In this document: positions 1 to 11,339 of the stretch, piece after piece
Numbering within the stretch: the stretch's first letter is position 1
How the letters are laid out: every line of letters starts with the position of its first letter
DNA from: Oxytricha trifallax
Taxonomy: Eukaryota > Ciliophora > Spirotrichea > Sporadotrichida > Oxytrichidae
NCBI GenBank assembly: GCA_000711775.1
Contig: ARYC01000675.1
Span: 1-64,000, forward strand
Direction: 5' to 3'
Length of the DNA stretch: 64,000 nucleotides
Made by a program: the position numbers and the translations under genes
The notes under the pieces: generated by a model
The model's input: the letters and a program-made list of their open reading frames with translations, nothing else
Told to the model about the DNA's origin: nothing
The model's database searches: none

Positions 1-1608
1 CATCAAACAAATTCTGTAAACTTATTTGGTGATTCTAAGCCAGCATCACAATAAAAGTCCAGAGTCAAATTAGATAATTAATTCTCTGTTCCATTAGATG
101 TCAAAGTTGGAAGAGTAGGAACTCCTTTATATTTAAGTCCTGAAGTTATTAGACAGCAACCTTATGACTATAAAATAGATACTTGGGCTGTTGGGTGCTG
201 TTTATTTCACTTAGCTGCTTTAGAACCTCCGTTTCTAGGCGAAAATATTTAACAGTTAGGGACTAAAATATTAAATGACTAACCGAAACAACTTCCTAAT
301 CAATATAGCGAGAAACTATCAAACTTCATAGTAAACATCCTTCTATAAAAAGATTATCACACCAGACCTTATATTAACACGATACTAAGAAAGCCAACGA
401 AATATTTCTCAGAAGATGTTATTAGAGAGTATAGAGAAAAAGTGTTTATGAACCTAAAATTCTAGCCAAGCCATACTGGTGCAAATGAACTTGATTTTAT
501 ATACTAAGTTTTAATTGGAGCAGGATAATTTGAAACGACTCATTCCAAAAATACAATTTTAGAAAGTCAGACTCAGGATTAGACCACTCGTTAAAACAGT
601 CAGAATTTAGTTTTGAACAATGAGTTTTATGAAAGAGCCACTCAGAGCAGATTTATAAAACTCTTCCCAAATAGCTAAAAACGAAAGATTTTAACAGCGA
701 GTAATGCTTAAAATAATGTAGAATCTAATAGGCCTAAGACTTCTTAAGTAAAAAAGTTCTAATCGAAGTTAAGCATAAGCCACTAAAAAGATTCTTGTGA
801 GAGTCTAGGAAATTAAGACAGTTAAAGAGGAACCTAATACTAAAATAATGCTCTGATATAAATAGTTAGTTAAGAAACCTTTGGCAATAATATGGATACA
901 AGAGGGGAAGAGTAATATTTCAGTTAACGATTTTAGACACCCAGAGAAGATCCAAATAAAGACCAATTTGATTTCAAAACTATGAATATAAACGAAACTT
1001 AAGATCAACCATTAAAATCTTCAAGAAAAAAGGAATAAATTCTTGAAGCCAAGGCAGCAAATGTTTTAATTCAAAAAGAAGAAGTAGTCTAAAAAGTTGA
1101 GGAATAAGCAGCTCATACAAAAATCTAGAACATGCAAGAGCTTTACCAAGAAAAGAGAACATTATTATTAAGTTCACAAAATAATCGAAGGTTAAGTACA
1201 AATTAAAATGCACGAAAGACAATACCTGGCATAAGCTTATTGAAAGACCAAAGTAGAATTAATGATTCAAACTTAAGCAACGTCATGAAACTGCCGAACC
1301 ACACAGAATAAAACTTTTATAAAAATAAAGATCACAATCCAAGGATGTTTAGCTAGCTGGATGACTCAAACACTTCAAATAATAGCTTGAAAAAAGATCA
1401 GGTACTATAGTACAATCAATATAGCAATGAAAATGTGACGACGACAATTGGAACAACTTTTAGAGTTGGATCTTAAATGACATAAAGTAATCATAAAATA
1501 TAAACTATAAGCAAACCTACTACTATACTACCAATAACTTATGTACTTATAATAAATTAAAATTAGTTGAGTTTTGCTACTGCTTAAATTTATTGTAAAT
1601 ATAATTGA
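1..1608 (+). CDS. NEK-like Ser/Thr protein kinase, 3' part
   Basis: The frame is open from base 1 to TGA at 1606-1608 when TAA/TAG are read as Gln; the 5' end lies outside the window. The visible kinase part begins at the activation segment with GTPLYLSPEVI (subdomain VIII), then DTWAVGCCLFHL (IX) and the closing arginine helix around DYHTRPYI (XI). The order and wording resemble NIMA-related (NEK) kinases, which often regulate cilia and the cell cycle. About 370 residues of Q/N/S-rich, low-complexity tail follow, with no second domain seen. The ATP-binding lobe and catalytic loop are not in the window, so activity cannot be judged. No interruption was found in this part. The NEK assignment is an inference from the C-lobe only. 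Confidence 0.8.
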
Positions 1609-2017
1609 AAGACAAATTCTTAAGAAAAATTTCTATATGGTCTTAAAATAATATAAGGACTTTTTCAATAAATATGATTATTTTAGTTATAAATTTTTTA
1701 TTACAATATTAATTTTATTTAAGTTTAGCAACTTATAAAATTTTTTATCACTCTCAGATTTTTAATAAATTCATAATAAATATTGACTTTCTATTTTTTC
1801 GAGTTGGCTATTCTCACAGTATTACATTTCTTTGAATTATAATTGATCTATCATAAAATATTTTTAAATGCAAAAATTAGAGATTTTTCTTTTTATACCA
1901 AATAAAATAGCCTTGTAATAATTACCCCATAAATACATTCTTATTTCATACCCATGAAATCAAATTCCCATTTAAATAATTTTACATAAATTATTAATTG
2001 TTAATGGATTTATTGTA
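1609..2017. other. AT-rich intergenic stretch
   Basis: No coding signal or repeat was seen between the kinase stop and the next start codon. Confidence 0.5.
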
Positions 2018-2620
2018 ATGGTCTAATCTAAAAGAATCTTAGTTACAGATAACAAAATAAAGATCATCAGTTCAAATTTAGACAAGCAAGTTCTCACCAC
2101 TGAGTAAAAGCAGACAAGTTAACTCTTAAAGAACCAATAAATCATAAAGCAAACTCAATACCAATAGTTTAATGATATCTCCCCAGAGAGAAATGAAGAG
2201 GAGGGAAATAGTACTTAGAGAAAAAGTATTTGGGGGTAGGGCTTTCCATAACAAGCTTTTAAAACTTCTACAAACGGGTTTGCGGGCAATTATCAGGTTT
2301 CCAGTTCAGCTAAATTTGGGAGAAATCAGTCTTCATAGCAATAAAATCAATAACCTACAAAGAGCACAACTCAATATTAACCAATCATGCAAAATAATGG
2401 ATAATTTAGGTACTAGAGACCAGCAATATAAACTTCAAACAGTAATCTCGGTAATTCTTTCACATTAACACACGAAAATAATCAAAATAACCGGCCATTT
2501 TCTAAGCCAAATAACCTCATGCAAATGCCTGGAATGTACTCTAATTCCTCTGGGAACAACCTACCAGGTTTCTTAAACAAGCGTTTAACTATAAACGACT
2601 TAATCTTATCAAGAAAGTGA
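2018..2620 (+). CDS. Hypothetical Q/N/S-rich protein, 200 aa
   Basis: An uninterrupted ciliate-code ORF of 200 codons runs from ATG 2018 to TGA 2618-2620. The product is rich in Gln, Asn and Ser and reads as a disordered polypeptide. It ends with a more ordered tail, GFLNKRLTINDLILSRK. I do not recognise a family and see no signal peptide, membrane segment or metal motif. Base composition is richer in G+C than the flanks, and the many in-frame TAA/TAG Gln codons support real coding. It lies convergent to the RCC1-BTB gene, whose stop is only about 60 bp away, so any germline chromosome-breakage region between them would be very small. Confidence 0.65.
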
Positions 2621-2681
2621 ATCTAAGTTATGTTTTTAGGTATAATTAATATGTATATTTATAATATTTATTTATATAAAG

Positions 2682-4848
2682 TCATAATAATTCTCTAACA
2701 AACACTCCTTTTCTATTTGCCATTTTAAACACTTCTTTTAAAACATGTTTTGGTAGTTCTACAAATTAATCCAATACTATGATTTTAGAGAAATTACTCA
2801 TCATAAACTATAGGCATCTTTTCTTCAGTGAATTAGCACCTCTACTTATTGCAATAAAATCCCAAAAGTCTGATTAAATTAAAATAAAACTAAATGATTT
2901 TAGAGATGCCTAATTGCACTAAAATATTTATTTTTCCAATTTTTAATGATAATTATCATTAATATAGAAAATGCCTAAAATAAAATAGCTGAAACAGGAA
3001 AGTATTATGTTTTTTGTTGATAAACAATTTTTAATAACATGTAAGTAGCAATAAAAAAATAATTCTATGAAGGAAGATTAGAAATTTAAGATACTTAAAT
3101 AAATTAATATAATATATTAATAAGTAATAAGGTTTTGCTAGTACGTTTAAATCTTATATTATTCTATTTTTCTCATAAATTATTATTACTTAAATTTATA
3201 AATAGAAAAAACACGCATTAAATAATCTTGCGGTTAAATGTTGAGCATTAAACAAACATCATCAATCTTAATGCTTTTTTGTATTGCTTCTTCACATTTT
3301 CTCTTCAATTATTCAACAAGATATTAATCAGCAAGACTCAACAAATCAAGAGCAAAGTTTATGTAAATCTGTGACATACTGCAATAGTTTTTGGTCATTA
3401 TATCTGTTTCAAACTAATTCAATGCTTCAACTTGTTCAGTATAGAGATATTCAAGCAATGAGTAAAAGCATTAATAGCTTGTATCCTCTATCTAAATTTA
3501 TAAGTCGAAAGCTTCTCTCATGTGGCCATTCACCATTCGTTCTAAAGGCTCGCATCTTGCCATTAAAATACATCTATGAGCATATAGCTTCTTGCCCTCT
3601 ACTATAAAAGTGACATCAGATAATTCTTGATTATTCAAAAGCTACTTAAAATCTTCGACCAATGGGTTTCGAATAACTGGATTAGCAAGGACTATTGAAT
3701 GATAGAAACCTGCAGCAATTTAGCAGACCTTTTTATCTATTAATCCTTGAATCAGAAGAGGTTTACAAGAGTTATTAGTTGTTCCATCTCCGAGCTATCC
3801 ATGACTATTTCTTCCGAAAGAAAACAATTATCCTGCGTAACCAAGAGCTAAAGTATGATAGCAGCCACAGGCGACTGAAACTATTTCCTGATCTTCTAAA
3901 TCTCTAACTAGAGTTGGCAGTATTTCTTTCGCACTGTAGATTCCAATGCCTAATTATCCAGAATCATTCTTTCCCCAACTATAAAGTTGACCATTATTTA
4001 TAGCTACTGTATGGTAGTAACCACATGCAATTTATGTGCTCTTTAAATTTTTAACTTCCTTAGGCAAACTTATATTACCATCAGATCCTGTTATTCCAAG
4101 CTATCCACTATCATTTCTACCAAAACTGAAAATTTCTCCGTCTATAGAACTTACTACACTATGATATTATCCGCAGCCTATGGAAACTATCCTCTTTCCA
4201 TTTAAGGCTTCAATAAGAGTTGGACTATTTTTATCATCTAAATTCCCTAAACCTAGCTAACCATAATCGTTCCTACCGCATGAATATATTTCCATTTCGT
4301 CTGCACATGAGAAAATTGTGTGGTAGTATGAACAACCAACTGCTGTCACAAATTTTCGAGAAAGTGCTTCAACTTATTTGGGAGAATTTATCGATGTTTG
4401 ATCGCCATGTCCCAATTGCCCCTTTACGTTAAAACCAAAAGAAAATACTTTTCCATTATCTATAGTTTAATCAGCATTTATAATTCTTACTAGTTAAAGC
4501 AATTACATGTTCACAACCATTTGAGGCAAATATTTTGACAATATTCTTGCCTCTAAGTTTCTCAACAAGTTTGAGTTACCCCGTTCTAGTATTATTATTG
4601 TTGTTATTTTGACTCATAGCATTTGGACCTTGACTCAATGAATTTCCCATTTCGTTGTAGCCTCCTGAATAAACATCACCACAGTCTGTTAAGATTAATG
4701 TGTGTTCGTTCCCAGCCGCAACCTAAATTACATTCATGCCCTTGCAAAATTCTACTTAAGTAAATACGTGTCTTTCTATATTGTCTCCATGGGCTAGTTC
4801 CCCATAAGCATTTTGGCCCACTGTGTATACTTCAATTATTTCACTCAT
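2682..4848 (-). CDS. RCC1-repeat protein with C-terminal BTB domain
   Basis: ATG at 4848 opens a series of at least six RCC1 blades: repeated G-C/S-x-x-H-T/S near turns such as AAGNEHTLIL, GCGQYHSVV and ACGYYHTVA, each followed by a GxNxxGQLG turn. After the propeller comes a BTB fold (SDVTFIVEGKKLYAHRCIL) and a helical BACK-like end (VELPKHVLKEVFKMA), stopping at TGA 2682-2684. A 31-nt GT-AG intron lies at 4460-4490; without it a TGA stops the frame. A non-coding stretch of about 380 bp separates two parts of the BTB/BACK region and is annotated separately. RCC1-BTB proteins are known as Cullin-3 adaptors or scaffolds; that role here is an inference. Expected length after removal is about 580 residues. 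Confidence 0.85.
2856..3236. other. Candidate 381-bp IES in the RCC1-BTB gene
   Basis: AT-rich segment between two AAT repeats (2853-2855 and 3237-3239). On the minus strand, removal joins VCLMLNI directly to AISRGANSLKKR in frame, giving a continuous BACK-like helix pair. The pointer is only 3 bp, so the exact border is tentative. Confidence 0.5.
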
Positions 4849-4953
4849 TTTATAGAAAATTATTATTACATTTTTCTTATTTCAATTAATATTTGTAAGA
4901 AGAAGACAGATAAACAATTATAAACATTCCACAAATAATATTAAACCATAAAT

Positions 4954-6115
4954 TCAGCTGCCTAATATTTCAGTTAATTACTTGTCTCTATTTTGAAGAT
5001 ACTAATATTCCTATGCTAGCTACTTCATTTCTTACTCATTTTCTCCATAGTTAATCAACCTTTTATGTAGTTGCTGCTTAACTAATGACATTTCTTGAAT
5101 TCTTTTCTCAAGAATTTGCTTTACTTTGAGTTGCGCTTTCATTTAGTCTTCGTTGAAGAATTAGTGATCAAACAAGTTTTTGGACTCCCTAAAATACTCA
5201 AACGTTTATTAAGACTATAAATTTTTCTTACTCGTCTTATATTTAAGTCTCTAAGAGTTAAGTCTCGATCTGTTTGACTTGCTCCTTCTGATACTATGCG
5301 ACACTATTTAGCATGTATCCTCTGCCAATTTTCTCAACCAAATCCTTAATTTATATGTCTAAATCTTGAATCTCCCAAACTTTCTTTTGTTTTTCTGCCT
5401 TTCTCTTAACTATTGATTCCTTTAAGAGCTTCGTTTCATTCTAATAAAGAGAAAGTTATTATAAAAACCAAAATATTGATTTACTCTGTATTCTTTGATT
5501 AAATCGTTTAAGGGTTTTGAAGAGTCATCTTGACTATTCTAATCAGTCAAAATTTTCTTAATGTTTTTACTTATACTGTGCAAGTATTGTTCCAATTCTG
5601 GGATGACTTCATCCTCAATTTGATTTTTCAACTAAATAAAGTTAAAACTCCGAATGTAAATACTCTTGAAGAAATTTAATTTTTAATAAGTAAGGAAATT
5701 TTTTATGGCTAAATATTTTAATTCTCGATAATTCAAATGAATTCCACTTCGCTATGGGTTACAAATTTTATCAATTTTGAAAGAAATAAAATAATTCCAC
5801 CAATTTTAAAATCAAATTAATATTTAATTTAAAAGAGCCAGTATGATCTAATTTCGCTTACTATACTACAATTTATATAATCCAATTTATGATGATTTTA
5901 GTTCTAATTCCCAAATTAAAATGAGTTCTATAATATTTAATTTTTTACAAAAAACTGTGACTAGATAAACTTACCTTCTTGAAATCTTCCTGTTCCTTTT
6001 TATTTGGCTCTTGTCCTCCTAACATTCTCTTATTGGCTTATTTAGCTATTCTTTAAATAATCTGAACATAAATCTTCTGTGGGAGCTTTTGTCTAATGTC
6101 CATTATTCCTTGCAT
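4954..6115 (-). CDS. Coiled-coil protein with four exons
   Basis: Start ATG at 6115 (a second in-frame ATG is at 6103); stop TGA at 4954-4956. Three GT-AG interruptions restore one frame: 5632-5974 (343 nt, long for this genome and possibly an intron holding an IES), 5441-5484 (44 nt) and 5189-5231 (43 nt). The product is about 240 residues, basic at the N-terminus (IRQKLPQKIYVQIIQRIAKQ) and then heptad-rich and strongly charged, ending NRDKQLTEILGS. It has no membrane segment or metal motif. I do not recognise the family; length and composition would fit a small structural or basal-body protein, but that is only a guess. It is head-to-tail with the RCC1-BTB gene. Confidence 0.65.
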
Positions 6116-6723
6116 CAATATTATAAAATTTGAATTTAATTGATGTTATTATAAAGTTGATAAATTTTGATTGACTTATATATAAATTTAATAAGCATTT
6201 TATTGTAGGATTGTGGTGATAAATTAATCATTTGTCTCAAGTCGAGAAAAAAAAATATAATTAAAAACCACATTTATTTATAATTAACTCATTAACCCTT
6301 ATGCTAATTTTTCTCTATAGTATAAAACTTATCATAATATTAATTATTCCCAAAATATCTTCATTTTCAATAATAATTGATTCTACACTAATTGCTGTCT
6401 TTTTTATTGAAACTCAACTTCAAGAAGCTTTGTCTGTTCGATTGCGAATAAGCTTTCACCAGATTTTAAATCAATTTATTTGCTTAATTGTAAAAGCAGC
6501 TCGTCATAAGAACAAACTTCCTTTTAATCTTGGCTTGATATTTACTCCATTTTAAATTTAAATTTACAAAATTGACTGTATTTTAAATCAAATATTTTAT
6601 AATTTACATTCGAATTAATAATTTAGAATTTTAGATAAGTGAGGAGGTAAGTTATAGCTGATTAAATTTGTAATGGTTTTTAAATTCAAATATTTATAAT
6701 TATTGGAGATAATTAATTCAAAG
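6116..6723. other. Intergenic stretch with possible small coding piece
   Basis: Mostly AT-rich. Around 6370-6555 the minus strand stays open with coding-like residues (LMTSCFYNQANKLIQ) and ends in TGA, but I found no start, partner exon or family. It may be a stray germline coding segment or chance. Confidence 0.3.
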
Positions 6724-9228
6724 ATGAAAAAAATAAACTACTTAGATAATTTAAGATCAAAGGCCCAAACAGCCACTTAGATAAGAAAAATAGAGCAAAA
6801 GCGAGTTGAGACTTCAGTTTACCCAGATGAGTACGAAGATGAGATTATCTACACTGATTCATTAGCGAGTATTAAATAATGATTATGTTTAACATATTCT
6901 TTCTGTTTTTATTTACATTAGCAGCTATGGACAATTAAATTACAGTTTAAACTGACATAAGTTTCAACCAAGAAAATTTATCAACGACATGGGGAAAAGA
7001 AAACTTGACACAGCTTCTAGACTATAAAATGAATGCCTGTGCTTAAAACTCTAACAATTTCAAAAGTAGCAGAGAGCAACCCTAAAAGCCTAATTCAATA
7101 CAACAAAGCAATAATCACTAATCGCATCATTAAAGAACACTCTCTGCTAATATACCATATGCAAGTATGAATAGAAATAATATACCTAGAGAAAGTAACA
7201 TAAAGGAGCATGAGAAGCAAAATTACAGAGAAAATACATCAATAGGCTGTTTACAGACTCAATACGCAAGCAATAACTCATCAAGCAGTTCGACAAAATA
7301 AAACTCTAATCCCTCAAGTTCTGGCTGTGGTTAGAAGACCCAGTCTAAAGTGGCATTACAGAGCAATATTAATGTGATTAATAAGCACTACGAAGAAATA
7401 ATATAGTCAAATTAGAGATAAGTTCTTGTAAGCAAAGTTGTTGATTAGAATGTGAAAAAGCCTGTTTAAAACAATAATTATCATTAAAGAGCTTAGTCAT
7501 ATCAAACTTATGATAATAAAAAGTTTGGCTTTATTCCAGATCACCAAAGCTTAACACATTAATTCACTACATACGATGAAACTGGACTTTAAAAGTGGCA
7601 AACAGAGATATCAGAAGAGGACGATGACGAAGGGGAAAATTTAATAGATGGAGAAAACGAAGAGATATCACTTTAGTATTTCTATTAAGACTTAGATAAG
7701 CAGCCACTTATGACTAAATATTAATAAATAGATTCTCCTTCTAATGAGATTTCCATCAAACCTATGACAATAACTAGAGAGGACAGGAACTAAAAGTTGC
7801 TTGAATCAACTTCAGAGCAAATCAATATGCATACCTATGAAAACTATGAATAAAATGACGATCATTTATAGTTACAAACTTTTGAGAAGCTAAACAGCTT
7901 TATTTATGATGATATATCTGACTATGGTCAAACAACAGTTATTAAAGATCATATTTAAATTACATAGCAACTAGATTCCCTAGAGTTATCCCTTCACTGT
8001 GGAGAAGACAAAGACAATTTATTATCAACATAGCAGTTTAATGAGATACTTGCTGGGAATAATTAAGACGAGGAAGAATTGCTAGCTTAAAGTGAATTTA
8101 TTGAGGAGAGAGGCATTTACTAAGTTTAAGACAATATGCAAACTCTCACAGATTATTCTTATCTTGGTTAATAGATAAGCCCCTAATAATAGTTTTAGAT
8201 TTAGGTGCTGGAATAGATGCTGCTAAGAGACTAAGAATATAGAATAAATTCATCGTTCTTATAGCGCTAGAAAAATATTACTCCAAAAATGAGAGAAATT
8301 CTCATAGATTGGATGATGGAAGTAGGTGAAGAATTTATGCTTAAGAGAGAGACCTTAAATATCAGTGTAAATTACATAGATAGATATTTAAGTCAAGCAA
8401 CCTACCTGATCCCTAAAAATGAACTGTAGCTTATAGGTGTAGCCTCTATGCTAATAGCTTGCAAAATTGAAGAAGTTTATATTCCAAGAGTAAACGACTT
8501 TGCTCTATCAACTGATGGTGGATATACAAAAGAGCAAATTCTAATGATGGAGGGATATCTAATGAAAGTTTTGGCATTTAAGCTTCATCCAATAACTTTA
8601 TCTAATTGGATGAATTGGTATATGAATATGTGGGATATCTACCAGGATCAAAGTTTGAAGCAATATTATCAAACTGCAGATTTTACTTTTAAACAGCCTA
8701 ACGAAGTAGCTTATTAAAGATTCCGAATAGCCTACCAGATTCTTGATACGATAATTCTGAACCCTTATTATAACGATTTTGATTCAAGACAATTAGTAGC
8801 TTCAATCCTCTATCTTATAATAGGTGGTCCACATATGATTGGGGCTTTCAATTATGATTACTAATGGTTTCCTTCATAATTTTAGAGATTCCCTCCCTTT
8901 GATTTCAGTAGAGGTAAAAAGAGATATTACTAACCGGATGAGCACGTGAACTTCTACAATTAAATTTTTGAAGCATTTCTCACAGAGTGCTTTGGATTTC
9001 AACTTGAAGATTTAATTGAATCTATATAGTTTGTTATAAATTACTTTGCTCTACCAATGTCTTTTGATCTACCACCTGCAGCTTCTAATAATCAAGATAC
9101 TATGGCAACTGTAAGATTTTTAATATTTTAAATATGTGCTTTTATAGAAAAATTACGAGGAATTTTTATCATTCTAAACACATAATAAATACATGGTGGA
9201 CTTCTTGAAGTCTATTCAAGGATATTGA
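6724..9228 (+). CDS. A/B/E-type cyclin with long N-terminal tail
   Basis: Start ATG 6724, stop TGA 9226-9228, with two GT-AG introns (6869-6921, 53 nt; 9111-9147, 37 nt). The first 450 or so residues are Q/N-rich and acidic. The cyclin box follows, with MREILIDWMMEV, the hallmark of cyclin boxes, then ETLNISVNYIDRYLS and LIGVASMLIACKIEE. A second helical cyclin fold comes after it. The protein would be about 800 residues. Cyclins bind and activate cyclin-dependent kinases; which kinase and cycle phase cannot be told from sequence. The box most resembles mitotic/S-phase cyclins, and no destruction box was found with confidence. No IES was detected in 2.5 kb, in contrast to several neighbours. 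Confidence 0.88.
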
Positions 9229-9531
9229 ATGAAATTATTAGAAAATGAAATGTATAATAAACGAATTCTTGTAAATAATCTTAATCCTTAAATTTTTTAA
9301 ATTAAAAATACTAAAAGTTTATAAAAAAATTCTGATAAAAAATATTTTTATGAATATCGGTCAACTCTTATAGATCCTATCACTCAAAATATAAACAGAG
9401 TTTGACTTAATTAATTTTATAGTTTGATTTAAGTATGTATAAGATGGTCTAACTTTTGCTAAAAACAATTAAATAAACTCTTTAAAGTTTAATAATTATA
9501 ATAAATTATTTATTAATTTGACTATAATAAA
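9229..9531. other. AT-rich intergenic stretch
   Basis: Nothing recognised between the cyclin stop and the COMMD start. Confidence 0.5.
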
Positions 9532-10378
9532 ATGGATTTAACCTTCCCTTAGAGTATTTTGAGCGACTTATCTCAACTTCGTTCCCTCACTCCTCCTATA
9601 ACTATTTTCTTGGTAATAAACATAAATTATTTGAATTTAAAGTTTCAAAAGCACTTACAAGACCCAATTTAAAGAATTAGAAACTGTATTCGTAACGATC
9701 TTAAAAGGGTTGTCTCTAAATTTTACTTGATATAGATCTCAGAAGTGAGCAGATTCATTGTGAATAAAGATCATGGAAACTTGGATATGTAAAAGCTTTC
9801 CAAAGAATTAGAGAACGAAGGTGTTGATATCTCGAATGAAAAGTTGCATAATATAGTAAAATCACTCAAGCAATTCTTATTCAAAGTATTAAAAACAGCA
9901 CAAGCTCATCCTGATCAACATTAAGCTATAATTCAATAAGTTCAGTAGACTTTGGCTGATCGTACTGCACTCAGAGAAAAAATGATCATGGCTGTATCTC
10001 AAAAAAACTTATAAGTTTTAATTGAATCATCATTCTTTTTCTTCACAACAAAATTAATGCCTTATATTTAAATTTAAGTGAGTTTAATCTCAAGCCTTAG
10101 TAAACGAATTTGCATCTCTAAAAGAATTCCAAGATTAAAACAACCTGAAGACTTTCTTCGAGTAAATTAAATTGAGACACCTGGTATCCTTCGACTGTGT
10201 CCTAAATCACGATTTCAGCTCCGCAGAGTGTAAGAACCTAAAGAAAACCTTTGCCACTTTGATATTCAAAATTAGTGAAGTCGATGGGCAGGTGAAAACC
10301 AAAAATATCGAAGTCAATTTAGATGAACTCAGGCAGTTCAAAGAAGAGATTATTAGAATAGAAGAAGCACTTTCATGA
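9532..10378 (+). CDS. COMM-domain (COMMD-family) protein
   Basis: Start ATG 9532, stop TGA 10376-10378. A 30-nt GT-AG intron lies at 9613-9642, and an IES with pointer AGTTT at 10019-10080. After both are removed the product is about 240 residues: an all-helical N-terminal part (LKRVVSKFYL, VDISNEKLHNIVKSLKQ) and a C-terminal COMM domain, seen as HLVSFDCVLNHDFSS with the closing NLDELRQFKEEIIRIEEAL. COMMD proteins form the Commander complex with CCDC22/CCDC93 and act in endosomal recycling; that role is family knowledge. GT-AG intron removal at the second break would leave a TGA or the wrong frame, so the pointer model is preferred. It runs convergent to the fragment at 10.6 kb. Confidence 0.78.
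10019..10080. other. IES in COMMD gene, pointer AGTTT
   Basis: 62 bp of AT-rich DNA between AGTTT copies at 10014-10018 and 10081-10085. Deleting it with one pointer joins KNLQV to QSQALVNEF in frame. Confidence 0.75.
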
Positions 10379-10605
10379 AGAATATCAAATAAATTAAGCA
10401 GATCATAATTCATATACTTTTATTTGCATATTTCGCATTATTCAATTACGGAAGCCATTAAAAATATAGAAAATAAAGCAACTATCTATTTACTGAATAT
10501 TAAATAATTAAATGATAAAATCAATTTTATATCATAATAGTAAACTTTAAACTTATGTTTTAAATAACTTGCAATTGATATATGTAAGATTTTATATAAT
10601 ATTTC

Positions 10606-10902
10606 TTATTTATGGTTTATATTGCCTTTCCTGATATGACTTTTATCAAATTCCTGTGCAATCATAGCTCCTACTTCATTGATAGGCTGCTTGTTTTTAC
10701 TATGAACCATCATTTTATGAGTGCTCTCCTCGGCTATACTACTCATGATTTTCTTCCTGCCAATATTTTTCTTAATAAAATTTTGTAGTTCGATTATTGC
10801 AGCTGTGCGCACAGGGTCTGTCATACCCTGACGCACTTCATTTTTAATCAGTTTAGTTTCATTGTTTATTTCATCTCTGCTGTTTACATGATTGAAATTA
10901 TT
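10606..10902 (-). CDS. Coding fragment of unknown protein
   Basis: The minus strand shows about 95 well-formed codons (NEVRQGMTDPVRTAAIIELQ, then IGRKKIMSSIAEE, then IAQEFDKSHIRKGN) with clearly higher G+C than the flanks. The reading ends at a TAA, which is Gln here; no TGA follows for several hundred bases, and the upstream side runs into AT-rich DNA with an AAACAG acceptor-like end near 10,872. It is therefore probably one germline segment or exon of a gene whose other pieces are elsewhere or were not recognised. No family was recognised. It could be a displaced (scrambled) segment, which is common in stichotrich germlines; that is inference. Confidence 0.45.
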   Translation of the reverse strand, partial: NNFNHVNSRDEINNETKLIKNEVRQGMTDPVRTAAIIELQNFIKKNIGRKKIMSSIAEESTHKMMVHSKNKQPINEVGAMIAQEFDKSHIRKGNINHK

Positions 10903-11339
10903 TGAAATAAAATAATAGAGAGAATAATAAACATACTATAGAAACTAAATTAAAATGCAATTTCTTTTTTCAAAAATTAAATAAAGATTTATTTTTGAAT
11001 TTTAAATTGAAATCTTTAATTATTCATAAATTTATATCAAGTTTGAGTAAATATTAATTTAACTAATGATTATGTTTTATTTTCTTTGATTTCAAAGTCT
11101 TTTATTTGTTAAATTATTTAACATGATAGAAATACAAGAGCTTTTATTATTTAGGTTTCTTCGCATGTTGAATCATATCATATATCTATATAGAATTTTT
11201 CAAATTATCATATCTGATGTCTTCTTCAAACATCTTAAGCGCATATTAATTGTTGTAATTTACTTAAGGATCCTCCTTGAACTAAGTTTGAAAATTCGCT
11301 ATGTTAGTTTTTATGTCTTGTAATTTACTCTCAATTTAA
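10903..11339. other. AT-rich stretch without recognised gene
   Basis: No convincing coding on either strand between the fragment and the stop of the large minus-strand gene. Confidence 0.45.

Noticed and set aside
3284-3607. Plus-strand ORF starting MLLHIFSS
   Set aside because: Shadow of the minus-strand BTB domain, whose motifs are clear.
11123-11323. Plus-strand hydrophobic ORF
   Set aside because: AT-rich chance frame next to the 3' end of the minus-strand gene; no family features.
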